From: an uncultured Candidatus Nemicrothrix sp.
Lineage (GTDB): Bacteria; Actinomycetota; Acidimicrobiia; Acidimicrobiales; Acidimicrobilacustridaceae
Assembly: GCA_903867185.1 (NCBI GenBank)
Contig: CAIPQK010000024.1
Location: 1 to 64,000, forward strand
Length of the DNA: 64,000 bases
Direction: 5' to 3'
Below the pieces are notes generated by a model. That model saw nothing but the letters and a program-made list of their open reading frames with translations. It searched no databases and had not been told where the DNA came from. Made by a program: the position numbers and the translations under genes. Positions 33,203-43,088 of the stretch are shown here, piece after piece (position 1 is the stretch's first letter; each line of letters starts with the position of its first letter).

Positions 33203-33706
33203 ATGACTGACTCAATGGCCGGAGGCGCTGAACGCGCCGAACTCATGCTTCCAAGCGAAGAAGTCGGAGCCGAGGAAGAACAACGCGAGATGGTGTCAGA
33301 GCCAGCGAAGGTGATGCGCGTTGGCTCGATGATCAAGCAGCTGCTCGATGAAGTTCGTCAGACCGAACTCGACGAACCGTCACGAGTGCGTTTACGTGCG
33401 ATCTACGACAGGTCAATCGAAGAACTTGGCTCGGCGTTGTCGCCGGATCTTCGTGACGAACTCAAACGACTTGCTTTCCCATTCGCCGACGAAGGTACGC
33501 CGACAGATATCGAATTACGAGTTGCCCAAGCACAACTCGTTGGCTGGCTCGAAGGTCTCTTTCATGGAATTCAAGCCACTCTGTTTGCTCAACAGATGGC
33601 TGCTCGACAACAACTCGAGAACATGCGGGGTGAACTGCCCCCCGGGGTCGGTCACCCAGGTTCGGAATTTCCCGAACCCGAGGACCGCCCAGGGACCTAC
33701 CTCTAA
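33203..33706 (+). CDS. Bacterial proteasome activator Bpa/PafE-like
   Basis: The 167-residue protein matches the Bpa/PafE family: a disordered acidic N-terminus, a four-helix core (VGSMIKQLLDEVRQTELDEP, SRVRLRAIYDRSIEELGSAL, IELRVAQAQLVGWLEGLFHG, LFAQQMAARQQLENM) and a flexible Pro-rich tail. The tail ends GTYL, a variant of the GQYL that docks in the alpha-ring pockets of the 20S proteasome. Bpa opens the core for ATP-independent degradation of unfolded proteins such as HspR. Its presence implies that this organism has a proteasome, although prcA/prcB are not in the window. It ends 9 bases from the convergent hdeD-like gene. Confidence 0.82.
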   Translation: MTDSMAGGAERAELMLPSEEVGAEEEQREMVSEPAKVMRVGSMIKQLLDEVRQTELDEPSRVRLRAIYDRSIEELGSALSPDLRDELKRLAFPFADEGTPTDIELRVAQAQLVGWLEGLFHGIQATLFAQQMAARQQLENMRGELPPGVGHPGSEFPEPEDRPGTYL

Positions 33707-33715
33707 GTCTTCGGT

Positions 33716-34294
33716 TTAGGAACCAGAAACGAGCGTGGCCTTGACCTTGCTCAACTGGTAGCCGGAGAACAGGAACAAAAGGCCAAGCAAGACGAGGCCG
33801 ACGCCGATCACGATGCCGAGCACGTTCTTGGTAGCGGTGGGCCACACCATGACGATGACGCCGATTCCGATGGTGATGATGCCTTCAATCAAGAGTGCAC
33901 CTCGACCCTCGTTCTTGCCGAGCATGAATGAGACGACAATCGCGATGAGTCCGGTGATCACGAAATCGAGGCCGACGAGCCAAACGATGACCGTGACGGT
34001 TGCTCCAGTCCAGAAAATAAGAGCAAGACCGAAGCCGAAATTGATGAGGCCACGGATGAGCAACAGGCCCCAGTAGGAGCCCTTGCGGTGCGTGGTGACT
34101 GCCTCGGCGGCCTGGCCGAAGCCGGAGACGACGAAGAGGAAGCCCAGGATGATCGCAATGATCTGGAGTTCGCGATCGGGACGGAAGAGCAGGACAAGGC
34201 CAGCGACCAGGCTGATGAAGCCGATGGCGTAGGCGGTGATTCTGGATCCTCGTAGGAGGTCCATCGTGGAACGGTCTTCGGCTGCTGCAGTCAT
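33716..34294 (-). CDS. HdeD-like DUF308 membrane protein
   Basis: The 192-residue protein has six membrane helices in three DUF308 repeat pairs (AIGFISLVAGLVLLFRPD, GLLLIRGLINFGFGLALIFW, ALLIEGIITIGIGVIVMVWP), each with the loop pattern of the HdeD family. E. coli HdeD is linked to acid resistance; in Actinobacteria the role is not known. The ATG has a strong GGAGGTCACA site at 34297-34306, so this gene is not leaderless. It is convergent with bpa. Confidence 0.82.
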   Translation of the reverse strand: MTAAAEDRSTMDLLRGSRITAYAIGFISLVAGLVLLFRPDRELQIIAIILGFLFVVSGFGQAAEAVTTHRKGSYWGLLLIRGLINFGFGLALIFWTGATVTVIVWLVGLDFVITGLIAIVVSFMLGKNEGRGALLIEGIITIGIGVIVMVWPTATKNVLGIVIGVGLVLLGLLFLFSGYQLSKVKATLVSGS

Positions 34295-34476
34295 TGTGAC
34301 CTCCGGGTTGGAGTGGATGGTGAAAGGTTCCTGAAAGGCTACGGCCGGCCCTGGTGAGGCCTAGGGATCCCCGGAGCGAGAGCGGGGGAGTGACGCTACG
34401 ATCGCCCAGCATCACATCGGTGTAATTCGCCGAGTGGCGGACCCATCCAAACGATTACGACACGGAGCCCAAAGCG

Positions 34477-37400
34477 GTGCCCGATTCCTTCACCCATCTG
34501 CATTTACACACAGAGTTCTCGATGCTCGATGGGGCCGCGCGTGTGGGTGACGTGGTGGCTGCAGCGGCTGCCGATGGTCAACCCGCGGTCGGCATCACCG
34601 ACCACGGCAACATGTATGGCGTTCTCGATTTCTACAAGGCGGCCAAAGAGGTCGGGGTCAAGCCGATTATCGGCTCCGAGCTCTACCAGGCCTACGACCA
34701 CCGAACCGAGCGACCGACTCGGCGAGGGCGCATGGACGATTCCGGTGGCGAAGCCGAAGGCGGCCGCAAGGCCTACTACCACCTGACGGCGTTGGCCGAG
34801 AGTTCGGTTGGTTACAAGAATCTCATTCAGCTCTCGAGCCGCGCTTTTCTCGAGGGTTATTACATGAAGCCCAAAGTCGATTGGGAATTGCTCGAAGAGC
34901 ATCACGAAGGTCTCATCGTTACGAGTGGATGTCTCGGCGGCCAAGTGCTGCAAGCGCTCATGAATGGCGATGAGCGCGGAGCGCTTGAAAAAGCAGCTCG
35001 GCTTCAAGACATCTTTGGTCGGGACAATTTCTTCGTCGAAATTCAAGACCACGGAATTCCCGAACAGAAAACTACAAATCCACAATTGCTTGAGATCGCG
35101 CGCGCAATTAAGGCGCCGCTCGTTGCCACGAATGACAGTCACTACGTCCATCAGCACGATGCGGTTTCGCATGACGCGTTGTTGTGCGTACAAACCGGAT
35201 CGCTCATGAGCGACCCCGATCGTTTTAAGTTTCATGGCGATCAGCACTACCTGAAATCAGCCGCCGAAATGCGGTGGTTATTCAATGAGGTTCCCGAAGC
35301 TTGCGACAACACGCTCTGGATCGCAGAACGGTGCAATGTTGAAATCGAATTCGGAAATCCGCAACTTCCCAACTTCCCCCTTCCCGAGGGCTTTACCGAT
35401 GGAGCGGAGTACCTGCGTCATCTCACGTTCGAAGGAGCGAAAGAACGTTGGGGCGAGACCGTTCCCGATCACATCGTCGAGCGTCTGGTCTATGAACTTC
35501 AGGTCATTGCCGACATGGGGTTCTCTTCGTACTTCCTGATCGTTTGGGACCTCATCAAGCACGCTCGCGATAACAACATTCGCGTTGGGCCAGGCCGAGG
35601 TTCCGCCGCTGGGTGTGCGGTGGCCTACACGTTGCGAATCACCGACCTCGATCCAATTGAATACGACCTTCTGTTCGAGCGCTTCTTGAACCCAAGCCGT
35701 AGTTCGATGCCCGATATCGACATGGACTTCGACTCTCGTTACCGAGACGAAATGATCCGCTATGCGGCAGAGAAATATGGCCGTGACCATGTCGCGCAGA
35801 TCGTTACGTTCTCGACGATCAAAGCTCGTGCTGCGGTTCGTGATGCTGCCCGAGTGCTGGGCTATCCCTATGCGGTGGGCGACAAAGTTGCCAAGCTCAT
35901 GCCTCCGTTGGTCATGGGTCGAGACACGCCGCTTTATGCGTGTCTCGAGGAACACCCGAAGTTCACTGATGGTTTCAAGATGGCCTCAGATCTTCGCGAC
36001 GTCTACGCCAATGACAACGATGCGCGTCAGGTCATCGATGTTGCGCGTGGGCTCGAAGGGCTTCGTCGCCAGGACGGCATTCACGCTGCAGCGGTAGTGA
36101 TTACGAAGGAACCGCTTACCGAGTACCTGCCAATTCAACGCAAGCCTGAAGCAGGCTCTGATCCCGATCTCGCTCCGGTCGTCACGCAGTATGAAATGCA
36201 CGGTGTCGAGGAACTCGGCCTTCTCAAGATGGATTTCTTGGGGCTACGAAACCTCGATGTCATTACTGACACCTTGGCGATGCTCGTGATCACTCAAGGG
36301 ATCGATGTCGATATCGACACGATTCCGCTCGATGACGATCTCACCTTGGCCATGTTGCGCAACGGCGACTCCATTGGCGTGTTCCAGCTTGAAGGTGGCC
36401 CGATGCGAGCGCTTATGCGCTCTCTGGCCCCGACCTCATTCGAAGACGTTGCTGCTCTTGTAGCGCTCTACCGGCCTGGCCCCATGGCTGCGAACATGCA
36501 TAACGATTACGCCGATCGTAAGAACGGGCGTAAACCGATCGACTACCTGCACGACGATCTTGCCGAACTTCTTGGCGACACGTACGGACTCATGATCTAC
36601 CAAGAGTCGGTCATGCGAGTAGCGCAGAAGTTTGCTGGGTATTCGCTTGCCGACGCAGACAATCTGCGCAAAGCATGTGGCAAGAAGGTGCGCGAACTCA
36701 TTCAGAAAGAGCGCGAGAAGTTTGTCGAAGGTTGCGACACCGAGGGCTATGGCCGAGAAATTGGTTCAGCGCTTTTCGATGTCATCGAACCATTTGCCGA
36801 TTACGCGTTCAACAAGAGCCACAGCTACGGCTACGGCCTCATCGCCTATCAAACCGCGTACCTCAAGGCGCATTACCCGGTCGAGTATCTCGCCGCGCTC
36901 CTTACCAGCGTCAAAGCCAATCTCGACAAAGCGGCGATTTATCTCAACGAGTGCCGTCAGATGGGAATCGAAGTATTGGTTCCCGATGTCAACATTTCGG
37001 TAAGTGATTTCATAGCTTTCGATAAGCCAGATGGCACACGCGCAATTGCCTTCGGAATGTCTGCAGTCCGAAACGTTGGTGAGGGTCTCGTCGGACTCAT
37101 GCTGGCCGAACGCGATGCAAACGGGCAGTTCGAAGATTTCTTTAACTTTTGCGATCGAGTCGATGTCAGCGTTCTCAACAAGCGGACAATCGAGTCGCTC
37201 ATCAAGGCCGGTGGTTTCGATTCGATGGGCTATTCCCGGAAGGGACTTCTCGGTTACTTCGATCGAATCATCGATGACACCGTTGCCCGTCGGCGAAAGG
37301 AAGCCGAAGGCCAGTTTGATCTCTTCTCTATGGCCGATGACGACGACGATGGCGCACTGGTGGCCGGAACTCGCATTGTCATCCCAGAAGAAGATTTTGA

Positions 37401-38016
37401 TAAGCGACAACGTCTGGCCTTTGAAAAGGAAATGCTCGGTCTCTATGTCTCGGACCACCCACTGATGGGGGCAGAGATGTCGCTTCGGCGACGGACCGAA
37501 TCGACGATCGCGGAACTCGAAGGTGTCGAGGACGGCACGATGCGAACCGTTGGTGGACTCGTCACTTCGTTGCAGAAAAAGTGGACCCGGAAAGGCGACC
37601 TCATGGCCGTCTTCGTTCTCGAGGACCTTCAGGCAACCGTCGAGGTCATGGTGTTCCCGAAGACCATGCAGAACTATGGGCACCTTCTCGAAGACGATGC
37701 GGTCGTGATCCTTCGTGCCCGCGTCGATACCCGCGATGACCAGCCAAAGCTCATGGCGATGGAACTTGAACGGTTTGAGCCGGTGATCGATGGCAACCCG
37801 CCCGTGCACGTCAATCTGAAACCTGCTGCGCTCAGCGACGAACTGCTCAGTGCCCTCAAAGCCCTGCTCTCGGAGCATCCCGGAGAATCTCAGGTCTTCC
37901 TCCACATCGGCGAGCACCAGGTGTTGCTCCTCCCCGAGAATTTTGCGGTCTCGGCTACTGCCGGACTTCTCGCCGAACTTCGGGAATTGCTTGGCCCAGA
38001 TGCGGTCGCTAACTGA
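34477..38016 (+). CDS. dnaE: DNA polymerase III alpha subunit
   Basis: The 1179-residue replicative polymerase begins with a PHP domain (FTHLHLHTEFSMLDGA). The PolC/DnaE palm follows with GPGRGSAAGCAVAY and the catalytic Asp cluster MPDIDMDFDSRYRDEMI. Then come the fingers, tandem HhH region (DYAFNKSHSYGYGLIAYQTA) and an OB fold near residue 1010 (GGLVTSLQKKWTRKGD). The beta-clamp region lies before the OB fold. Length and order fit DnaE1. The GTG at 34477 has GGAG at 34464-34467. A TACGAT hexamer at 34396-34401 could start a leader of about 70 bases. Confidence 0.96.
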   Translation: MPDSFTHLHLHTEFSMLDGAARVGDVVAAAAADGQPAVGITDHGNMYGVLDFYKAAKEVGVKPIIGSELYQAYDHRTERPTRRGRMDDSGGEAEGGRKAYYHLTALAESSVGYKNLIQLSSRAFLEGYYMKPKVDWELLEEHHEGLIVTSGCLGGQVLQALMNGDERGALEKAARLQDIFGRDNFFVEIQDHGIPEQKTTNPQLLEIARAIKAPLVATNDSHYVHQHDAVSHDALLCVQTGSLMSDPDRFKFHGDQHYLKSAAEMRWLFNEVPEACDNTLWIAERCNVEIEFGNPQLPNFPLPEGFTDGAEYLRHLTFEGAKERWGETVPDHIVERLVYELQVIADMGFSSYFLIVWDLIKHARDNNIRVGPGRGSAAGCAVAYTLRITDLDPIEYDLLFERFLNPSRSSMPDIDMDFDSRYRDEMIRYAAEKYGRDHVAQIVTFSTIKARAAVRDAARVLGYPYAVGDKVAKLMPPLVMGRDTPLYACLEEHPKFTDGFKMASDLRDVYANDNDARQVIDVARGLEGLRRQDGIHAAAVVITKEPLTEYLPIQRKPEAGSDPDLAPVVTQYEMHGVEELGLLKMDFLGLRNLDVITDTLAMLVITQGIDVDIDTIPLDDDLTLAMLRNGDSIGVFQLEGGPMRALMRSLAPTSFEDVAALVALYRPGPMAANMHNDYADRKNGRKPIDYLHDDLAELLGDTYGLMIYQESVMRVAQKFAGYSLADADNLRKACGKKVRELIQKEREKFVEGCDTEGYGREIGSALFDVIEPFADYAFNKSHSYGYGLIAYQTAYLKAHYPVEYLAALLTSVKANLDKAAIYLNECRQMGIEVLVPDVNISVSDFIAFDKPDGTRAIAFGMSAVRNVGEGLVGLMLAERDANGQFEDFFNFCDRVDVSVLNKRTIESLIKAGGFDSMGYSRKGLLGYFDRIIDDTVARRRKEAEGQFDLFSMADDDDDGALVAGTRIVIPEEDFDKRQRLAFEKEMLGLYVSDHPLMGAEMSLRRRTESTIAELEGVEDGTMRTVGGLVTSLQKKWTRKGDLMAVFVLEDLQATVEVMVFPKTMQNYGHLLEDDAVVILRARVDTRDDQPKLMAMELERFEPVIDGNPPVHVNLKPAALSDELLSALKALLSEHPGESQVFLHIGEHQVLLLPENFAVSATAGLLAELRELLGPDAVAN

Positions 38017-38097
38017 CATCGGGGGCCGAATTGCGTTAGCGGGCGAGCCGGGGTGAACTAGTACTCCGGTTTTGTCTGTTTCAGGGGCTGTTGAACC

Positions 38098-38766
38098 ATG
38101 GCTATCAAGGTCGTTACCAAAGATTGCACGCAACTCAGTGATGCTGAGTTGGCAGAGATGGCGGATATCTGCGCGGATGGGCCAAGCCTCTACGAGGTTG
38201 GGCAACTTTCCAAGCAGGTTGAGGCGTGGGTCCTTGTGTCGTTGGCACGAGAAGGAAACGGCCTTAAAGGCTTCTCCTTCTGCACGCTCGAGCGCATCGG
38301 CGGCACTCCCAGTGTGCTGATTGGTCTTGCGTCGGTGAAGCGCACTTCCAAGCGCTCCTCGGTATTGCGAGCGATTCTTGCTGACCAGTTCAAGCGGGCC
38401 GTCATGGCCTTCCCTGACGAAGACGTGCTGATGGGAACTCGTTTCGCCACTGCAAGCGGTTTTGAAGCCTTCCGCACACTCGATGACATCATTCCTCGCC
38501 CGGACCACAAGGCCACCGGCGAAGAGCGTGCATGGGGACGTCGTCTCGCCAAGCGATTCAGCATCAGTTCAAGTTCCTACGATGACAAGACCTTTATCGC
38601 CACTGGCGATGGTTCTTTCCCGTTGGCACTTGATTACGAATCCCTTGAGGCCGACAGCATCGATCCAGAGATTGTCGGATTGTTCAAGAATGTTGGCGCC
38701 AAGCGAGGCGATTCGCTCATTGCCTTCGGCTGGGCGATGGCCGAGGATCTCGCCAAGATCAAGTGA
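38098..38766 (+). CDS. Uncharacterised protein
   Basis: The 222-residue protein starts MAIKVVTKDCTQLSDAELAE. It has mixed alpha/beta character, with no signal peptide or membrane helix. Segments such as GNGLKGFSFCTLERIGGTPS and ASVKRTSKRSSVLRAILADQ might suggest a GNAT-like acyltransferase fold, but I see no clear acetyl-CoA loop and do not assign a function. It is preceded by TAGTAC (38059-38064) and a weak AGGGG site, and is followed 16 bases later by the nitroreductase gene on the same strand, with which it may be co-transcribed. Confidence 0.75.
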   Translation: MAIKVVTKDCTQLSDAELAEMADICADGPSLYEVGQLSKQVEAWVLVSLAREGNGLKGFSFCTLERIGGTPSVLIGLASVKRTSKRSSVLRAILADQFKRAVMAFPDEDVLMGTRFATASGFEAFRTLDDIIPRPDHKATGEERAWGRRLAKRFSISSSSYDDKTFIATGDGSFPLALDYESLEADSIDPEIVGLFKNVGAKRGDSLIAFGWAMAEDLAKIK

Positions 38767-38782
38767 TCTTCAGGTCGGCGTA

Positions 38783-39382
38783 ATGCAATTCGCCGACGTA
38801 GTCGCAAAACGGCGCATGGTTCGTGCCTTCGAATCGCGCCCGATTCCATCTGCTGTTCTCGATCGGGTTCTCGATCTTGCGCGTCGGGTGCCAGCTGCGG
38901 GAAACACCCAAGGCCTTGACCTTGTGGTTCTCGAAGGCGAGCAGACCCAGCGGTACTGGGACGCCTCCTTGCCGGTGGAACGTCGAGCCGCGTTCCCGTG
39001 GCCAAAGCTTCTTGATGCTCCGGTGTTGATCATTCCCGTGTCGTGGCCGGCCGCCTATGTCGAGCGTTACGGAGAGGAAGACAAAGCGCGCACCGGACTT
39101 GGCGAAAGCGAAGACTCATGGTCGGTTCCGTATTGGTATGTCGACACAGCGTTCGCCGCAATGGTCGCGATGTTGGCAGCAGTTGATGAAGGTCTCGGAG
39201 CCTTGTTCTTCGGCCAGTTTGAACACGAAGCCGCTGTGAAGAATGCGCTCGGCATTCCGGCTGACCGCCGGCCAGTGGGAACGATTGCGCTTGGCTACGC
39301 CGCCGATGAGCAGCGGCCAAGCGCCTCGTCGAAGCGTCCGCGTCGACCCTATGAAGAGGTCGTGCACCGCGGCGGTTGGTAA
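38783..39382 (+). CDS. Nitroreductase family protein
   Basis: The 199-residue flavoprotein starts MQFADVVAKRRMVRAFESRP, the usual FMN-binding RRMVRxF opening. It continues VLDLARRVPAAGNTQGLDLVV, the mid-region VDTAFAAMVAMLAAVDEGLG, and GIPADRRPVGTIALGYA near the C-terminus. Members reduce nitroaromatics, quinones or unsaturated bonds using NAD(P)H, or act on F420-linked chemistry; the substrate is not known. Its TAA stop abuts the TAA stop of the convergent thioredoxin-domain gene with no spacer (taatta). Confidence 0.85.
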   Translation: MQFADVVAKRRMVRAFESRPIPSAVLDRVLDLARRVPAAGNTQGLDLVVLEGEQTQRYWDASLPVERRAAFPWPKLLDAPVLIIPVSWPAAYVERYGEEDKARTGLGESEDSWSVPYWYVDTAFAAMVAMLAAVDEGLGALFFGQFEHEAAVKNALGIPADRRPVGTIALGYAADEQRPSASSKRPRRPYEEVVHRGGW

Positions 39383-41368
39383 TTAGCCAAGAGCGTTGAG
39401 GCGCTCGTTGAGTTCTTTGGTGGTTGATGCTGGCGCTGCACACACCATTTGTCGGCAGACGTAGGCCCGTCCGTCAGCGCCAGTTTCATTGCGGACTTCC
39501 CAGAGCGGCGAGGAGCCAGGTGTTCCCCACGTGAGGACGCTGCGAGGCATCCAGCGGTGTTGGGCCTCGGCGACGAGGTCGGGGCGGTCTCCTGAGATGA
39601 CGATTTCGTCAATGCCAAGCACGCGCAGTTCGGCGGCGAGAAGAAGATGGCCAAAGCCAAGCGGCAAACGTGCTGCTGCTTCGGCGAGTCGATCGACGAT
39701 CGCCGTCGCAAACTCACGATGACGTTCATTTCCGGTGAGTGCAGCGAGGCGGAGAAGTCCGACGGCGGCGAGGCTGTTCGCACACGCAGTGGCATTGTCC
39801 ATGAGTTCTTTGGGGCGGGCAACGAGTTGATCGCCGTCGGTGCCATTCGTGAAGACGCCGATGTCGTCGGGGTCGGCGAATAACTCGATGAGTGCATCGG
39901 CGGTGGAGGTTGCTTCATCAAGCCAACGGGGATCGCCGGTTGCTTCATGGACGCGCACGAACGCATCGACGAGAGCGCCGTAGTCAGCGCTGAACGCGAG
40001 AACACGAGCTTCGCCCTGCCATGAACGCATCCAGCGGCCGTTTACCCGCAGGTTGTCGCAAAGGAAGTTTGCGTTGGTAACCACAGCATCAAGCCATGCA
40101 GTCGAACCAGTTGCTGCTGCGGCCTCTGCGATCGTGGAAAGCATGAGGGCGTTCCACTCGGTGAGGACTTTGTCATCGAGGCCGGGTCGGATTCGCTTAT
40201 TGCGAGCGGCTAGAAGCGCGACTCGGCCGCGTTCGACGGCATCGGGTCGAGCAAGGTCGCCACGAACGACACGTTCAAGGATGTTGGTGTGTTCCCAGTT
40301 GCCGTGGTCGGTGGCTCCAAACCATTCGATGACGGCATCGGCGTCTTCCCCGCAAATTCCGCGGATCTCGTCGATAGACCAGACATAGAACTTTCCTTCG
40401 ACGCCTTCGGAGTCGGCATCTTCGGCGGAAAAGAATCCGCCAAGAGGGTGTCGAAGATCGCGCAGCACGTATTCGATCGTTTCTTCAAGGGTTTGAAGAA
40501 AACGCGGTTCACCGGTGAGCTGCCACGCGTGCAGGTAGACCCGTGCAAGGAGCGCTTCGTCGTACAGCATCTTTTCGAAATGGGGAATGAGCCAACGTCG
40601 GTCAGTGGCGTATCGAGCGAATCCGCCTCCGAGATGGTCGTAAATGCCGCCTGCGGCCATGGCGTCAAGTGAAAGGAGCGCCGCGTCGAGTGCTGCTGGG
40701 TCGCCAGTGCGCGCGTGCTGGCGCAGCAGGGCATCGAGAGCGAACGTTTGCGGAAACTTGGGAGCAGCACCGAACCCGCCATCGATCGAATCGATCTGAC
40801 TAATTAGGGCTGACGTCGCCGCGCTGAAGATGAGGTCGTCGGGTTCGCGAGTGGGTTGGGGCAGTTGCACGCCTTGGTCGATTGCTTCGGTGACGGTCGT
40901 TGCTTGTTCGACGAGGTCGTCTCGGCGGGTATTCCACAATTCGTTGATGCGTTCACAAAGTTCAGCAAAACCGAGGTGACCGCCGCGCGACGTTTTTGGG
41001 AAGTAGGTGCCGGCAAAGAATGGTCGACCGTCGGGTAGGCAGAACACGGTCATCGGCCAACCGCCGTGACCGTTCATCGCTTGGACTGCGTCCATGTACA
41101 CAGCGTCAACATCTGGGCGTTCTTCGCGATCGACTTTGACGTTCACGAAGAGGCGATTCATGAGCGCGCCGGTGGCTTCGTCCTCAAATGATTCGTGGGC
41201 CATCACATGACACCAGTGGCACGCCGAGTATCCGACAGAGATGAGGATGGGAACATCACGGTTTGCAGCCTCGGCCAGAGCCTCTGGACCCCAAGGCCAC
41301 CAGTCCACGGGGTTGTCCGCATGCTGGCGCAGATACGGACTTGTTTCATTGGCGAGGCGATTGGTCAC
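39383..41368 (-). CDS. Thioredoxin-domain protein (DUF255, YyaL/spermatogenesis-associated 20-like)
   Basis: The 661-residue protein opens [20 protein letters not shown] and has a thioredoxin-like domain with [18 protein letters not shown] (CxxC). It is followed by [19 protein letters not shown]. The long C-terminal part is an alpha/alpha toroid like cellobiose 2-epimerase folds ([33 protein letters not shown]). The biochemical role of this widespread family is not established. GTG 41368 is supported by TACCCT 7 bases upstream and by the family N-terminus. Confidence 0.9.
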   Translation of the reverse strand: MTNRLANETSPYLRQHADNPVDWWPWGPEALAEAANRDVPILISVGYSACHWCHVMAHESFEDEATGALMNRLFVNVKVDREERPDVDAVYMDAVQAMNGHGGWPMTVFCLPDGRPFFAGTYFPKTSRGGHLGFAELCERINELWNTRRDDLVEQATTVTEAIDQGVQLPQPTREPDDLIFSAATSALISQIDSIDGGFGAAPKFPQTFALDALLRQHARTGDPAALDAALLSLDAMAAGGIYDHLGGGFARYATDRRWLIPHFEKMLYDEALLARVYLHAWQLTGEPRFLQTLEETIEYVLRDLRHPLGGFFSAEDADSEGVEGKFYVWSIDEIRGICGEDADAVIEWFGATDHGNWEHTNILERVVRGDLARPDAVERGRVALLAARNKRIRPGLDDKVLTEWNALMLSTIAEAAAATGSTAWLDAVVTNANFLCDNLRVNGRWMRSWQGEARVLAFSADYGALVDAFVRVHEATGDPRWLDEATSTADALIELFADPDDIGVFTNGTDGDQLVARPKELMDNATACANSLAAVGLLRLAALTGNERHREFATAIVDRLAEAAARLPLGFGHLLLAAELRVLGIDEIVISGDRPDLVAEAQHRWMPRSVLTWGTPGSSPLWEVRNETGADGRAYVCRQMVCAAPASTTKELNERLNALG

Positions 41369-41375
41369 GGGCGGG

Positions 41376-41402
41376 AGGGTAGCGGTCTTGGGGTTCTACG
41401 AT
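41376..41402. promoter_or_regulatory. Divergent leaderless promoter pair (DUF255 / aldo-keto reductase)
   Basis: Minus-strand TACCCT (41376-41381) ends 7 bases before the GTG at 41368. Plus-strand TACGAT (41397-41402) ends 6 bases before the ATG at 41409. The start codons are 40 bases apart and lack Shine-Dalgarno sequences. Confidence 0.55.
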
Positions 41403-41408
41403 GCAGTC

Positions 41409-42236
41409 ATGACGACAGTTCCACGTATCGCCTTCAACGATGGCCACTCAATTCCTCAGATTGGTTTTGGAGTTTTCAAGATTCCCGCTGAAGAGGCCGA
41501 ACAGCTCGTGGGTGAAGCAATCGCAACGGGCTATCGCCACATCGATACAGCGTGGGGCTATTTCAACGAAGAGGGAGTTGGTGCCGCAGTGAATAACTGT
41601 GGCCTGGCTCGTGAAGACATCTTCGTCACGACAAAGGTCTGGAATAGCTCGCAGGGCCGGGAACTTTCCGTCGAGTCATTCGATCGTTCGCTCGAAACGC
41701 TGGGCTTCGACTACCTCGATCTTCTCCTCATCCATTGGCCGGCGCCGGCGAACGATCTCTACGTCGAAACCTGGGAAACGTTCATCGAGCTGCGTGAAAG
41801 CGGCCGGGTGCGTTCGATCGGGGTCTCGAACTTCGAGCCGGAACATCTCCACCGCATTATCGAAGCAACGGGCGTTGTGCCGGCACTGAATCAGGTTGAA
41901 CTGCACCCGTTCTTTCAGCAGAAACTTCTGCGCGACTTTCACGACCTGCATGGGATTGTGACCGAAGCATGGGGTCCCATCGCCCGTGGTGCGGTCGACG
42001 ATGATCCATTGCTCGTGATGTTGGCCAACAACTACGGCCGGACGCCTGCACAGATTGCTCTGCGGTGGGAGATCCAACACGGAATCGTCACCATTCCGAA
42101 ATCGGCAACGCTGTCGCGAATTCAGTCCAACTTCGATGTGTTCGACTTCACCATCACCGAAGACGACATGGCGATGATCGATGCAATCGATCGCGAAGAT
42201 GGCCGCTTCGGTCCGCTTCCGTCAGAGATGAACTGA
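41409..42236 (+). CDS. Aldo/keto reductase
   Basis: The 275-residue TIM-barrel oxidoreductase has the AKR tetrad: Asp and Tyr in HIDTAWGYFNEEGVG, Lys in VTTKVWNSSQ, and His in DLLLIHWPAP. SIGVSNFEPEHL and the NADPH-binding TIPKSATLSRIQSNFDVF follow. It resembles 2,5-diketo-D-gluconate reductase-like AKR5 enzymes. Physiological substrate unknown. It converges with the enoyl-CoA hydratase gene, 9 bases apart. Confidence 0.92.
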   Translation: MTTVPRIAFNDGHSIPQIGFGVFKIPAEEAEQLVGEAIATGYRHIDTAWGYFNEEGVGAAVNNCGLAREDIFVTTKVWNSSQGRELSVESFDRSLETLGFDYLDLLLIHWPAPANDLYVETWETFIELRESGRVRSIGVSNFEPEHLHRIIEATGVVPALNQVELHPFFQQKLLRDFHDLHGIVTEAWGPIARGAVDDDPLLVMLANNYGRTPAQIALRWEIQHGIVTIPKSATLSRIQSNFDVFDFTITEDDMAMIDAIDREDGRFGPLPSEMN

Positions 42237-42245
42237 CCGAGTCAG

Positions 42246-43064
42246 CTACTTCCCTACAAAGTTCGGCGTGCGCTTTTCCGAAAATGCTTTCATGCCTTCT
42301 TTGGCATCGGCAGAGCGCATCACCGGAATGACGTGACCAATTTCGATGGGTTGAGCTTCGGATTCGGGCAACCAACCGGTTTCGATGACTGAGGCTTTCG
42401 CTGCCTTGACGGCGAGCGGGCCATTGGCGCAAATGACGTCGGCGATTTCTCGGGCCTTGGTCATTCCTTCGCCGCTCGGTGCGATATGGCTCACGAGCCC
42501 CCAGCGAAGCGCTTCTTCAGCATCGAGCACTCGACCAGTGATGAGCATGTCCATCGCAACGGCGTAGGGAATCTGACGCTTCAAACGCATCGTGGAGCCG
42601 GCCCCAGCAATGAGACCGCGTTTCACTTCGGGAACGCCGAAGGTCGCGTGTGATTCGGCGATTCGGATATCGGTGGCCTGCAACATTTCGCAGCCGCCAC
42701 CCATGCACTGTCCATTGACCACAGCAATGATCGGCTTCGTGCACCAATGTGTCAGTAGAAGACCCTTGCCGGTGATGCCTGGGTCGGCTTTGAGGCGTTC
42801 CTGAATGAGTTTCGCTTCTTCGGTGATTTCTCCCGACATCCAGCCGTCATTGAGGTCGCCGCCTGCGCAATAAGCGACATCGCCGGTGCCGGTGAGAATC
42901 ACGCAACGAATTGAGTCGTCGCTGTCGGCAAGGTCCCACGCGTCGGCGAATCTCACGAGCATGTCGGGCACAAGGGCATTGCGGCGATGCGGACGATTCA
43001 TCGTGAGGATGAGTACGGGCCCTTCACGCTCAACGAGGAGGGTTGGTCCTTCAGTTTCGGTCAT
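42246..43064 (-). CDS. Enoyl-CoA hydratase/isomerase (crotonase) family protein
   Basis: The 272-residue protein has the crotonase oxyanion-hole segments AYCAGGDLNDG and NGQCMGGGCEMLQATDI, plus FGVPEVKRGL. Both Glu residues of the hydratase active site are present (GGGCEM and VPEV). It probably hydrates a 2-enoyl-CoA in fatty acid or related catabolism. It lies 24 bases after menE on the same strand, so it may be co-transcribed with it. I considered MenB, but the sequence looks like a general crotonase. GAAAGAG lies 6-12 bases before the ATG. Confidence 0.85.
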   Translation of the reverse strand: MTETEGPTLLVEREGPVLILTMNRPHRRNALVPDMLVRFADAWDLADSDDSIRCVILTGTGDVAYCAGGDLNDGWMSGEITEEAKLIQERLKADPGITGKGLLLTHWCTKPIIAVVNGQCMGGGCEMLQATDIRIAESHATFGVPEVKRGLIAGAGSTMRLKRQIPYAVAMDMLITGRVLDAEEALRWGLVSHIAPSGEGMTKAREIADVICANGPLAVKAAKASVIETGWLPESEAQPIEIGHVIPVMRSADAKEGMKAFSEKRTPNFVGK

Positions 43065-43088
43065 GGTCTGCTCTTTCGTGCAAGAGGG

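Noticed and set aside
36766-38508. A 580-codon open frame on the minus strand opposite dnaE and the following gene
   Set aside because: Its translation is rich in His, Arg and Asp without any domain pattern, and dnaE on the plus strand is certain. It is an antisense shadow of a GC-skewed codon pattern.
42246-43064. Crotonase-family gene considered as MenB because of its menE neighbour
   Set aside because: Motifs look like a general enoyl-CoA hydratase with both active-site Glu residues; I see nothing specific for naphthoyl-CoA synthase.
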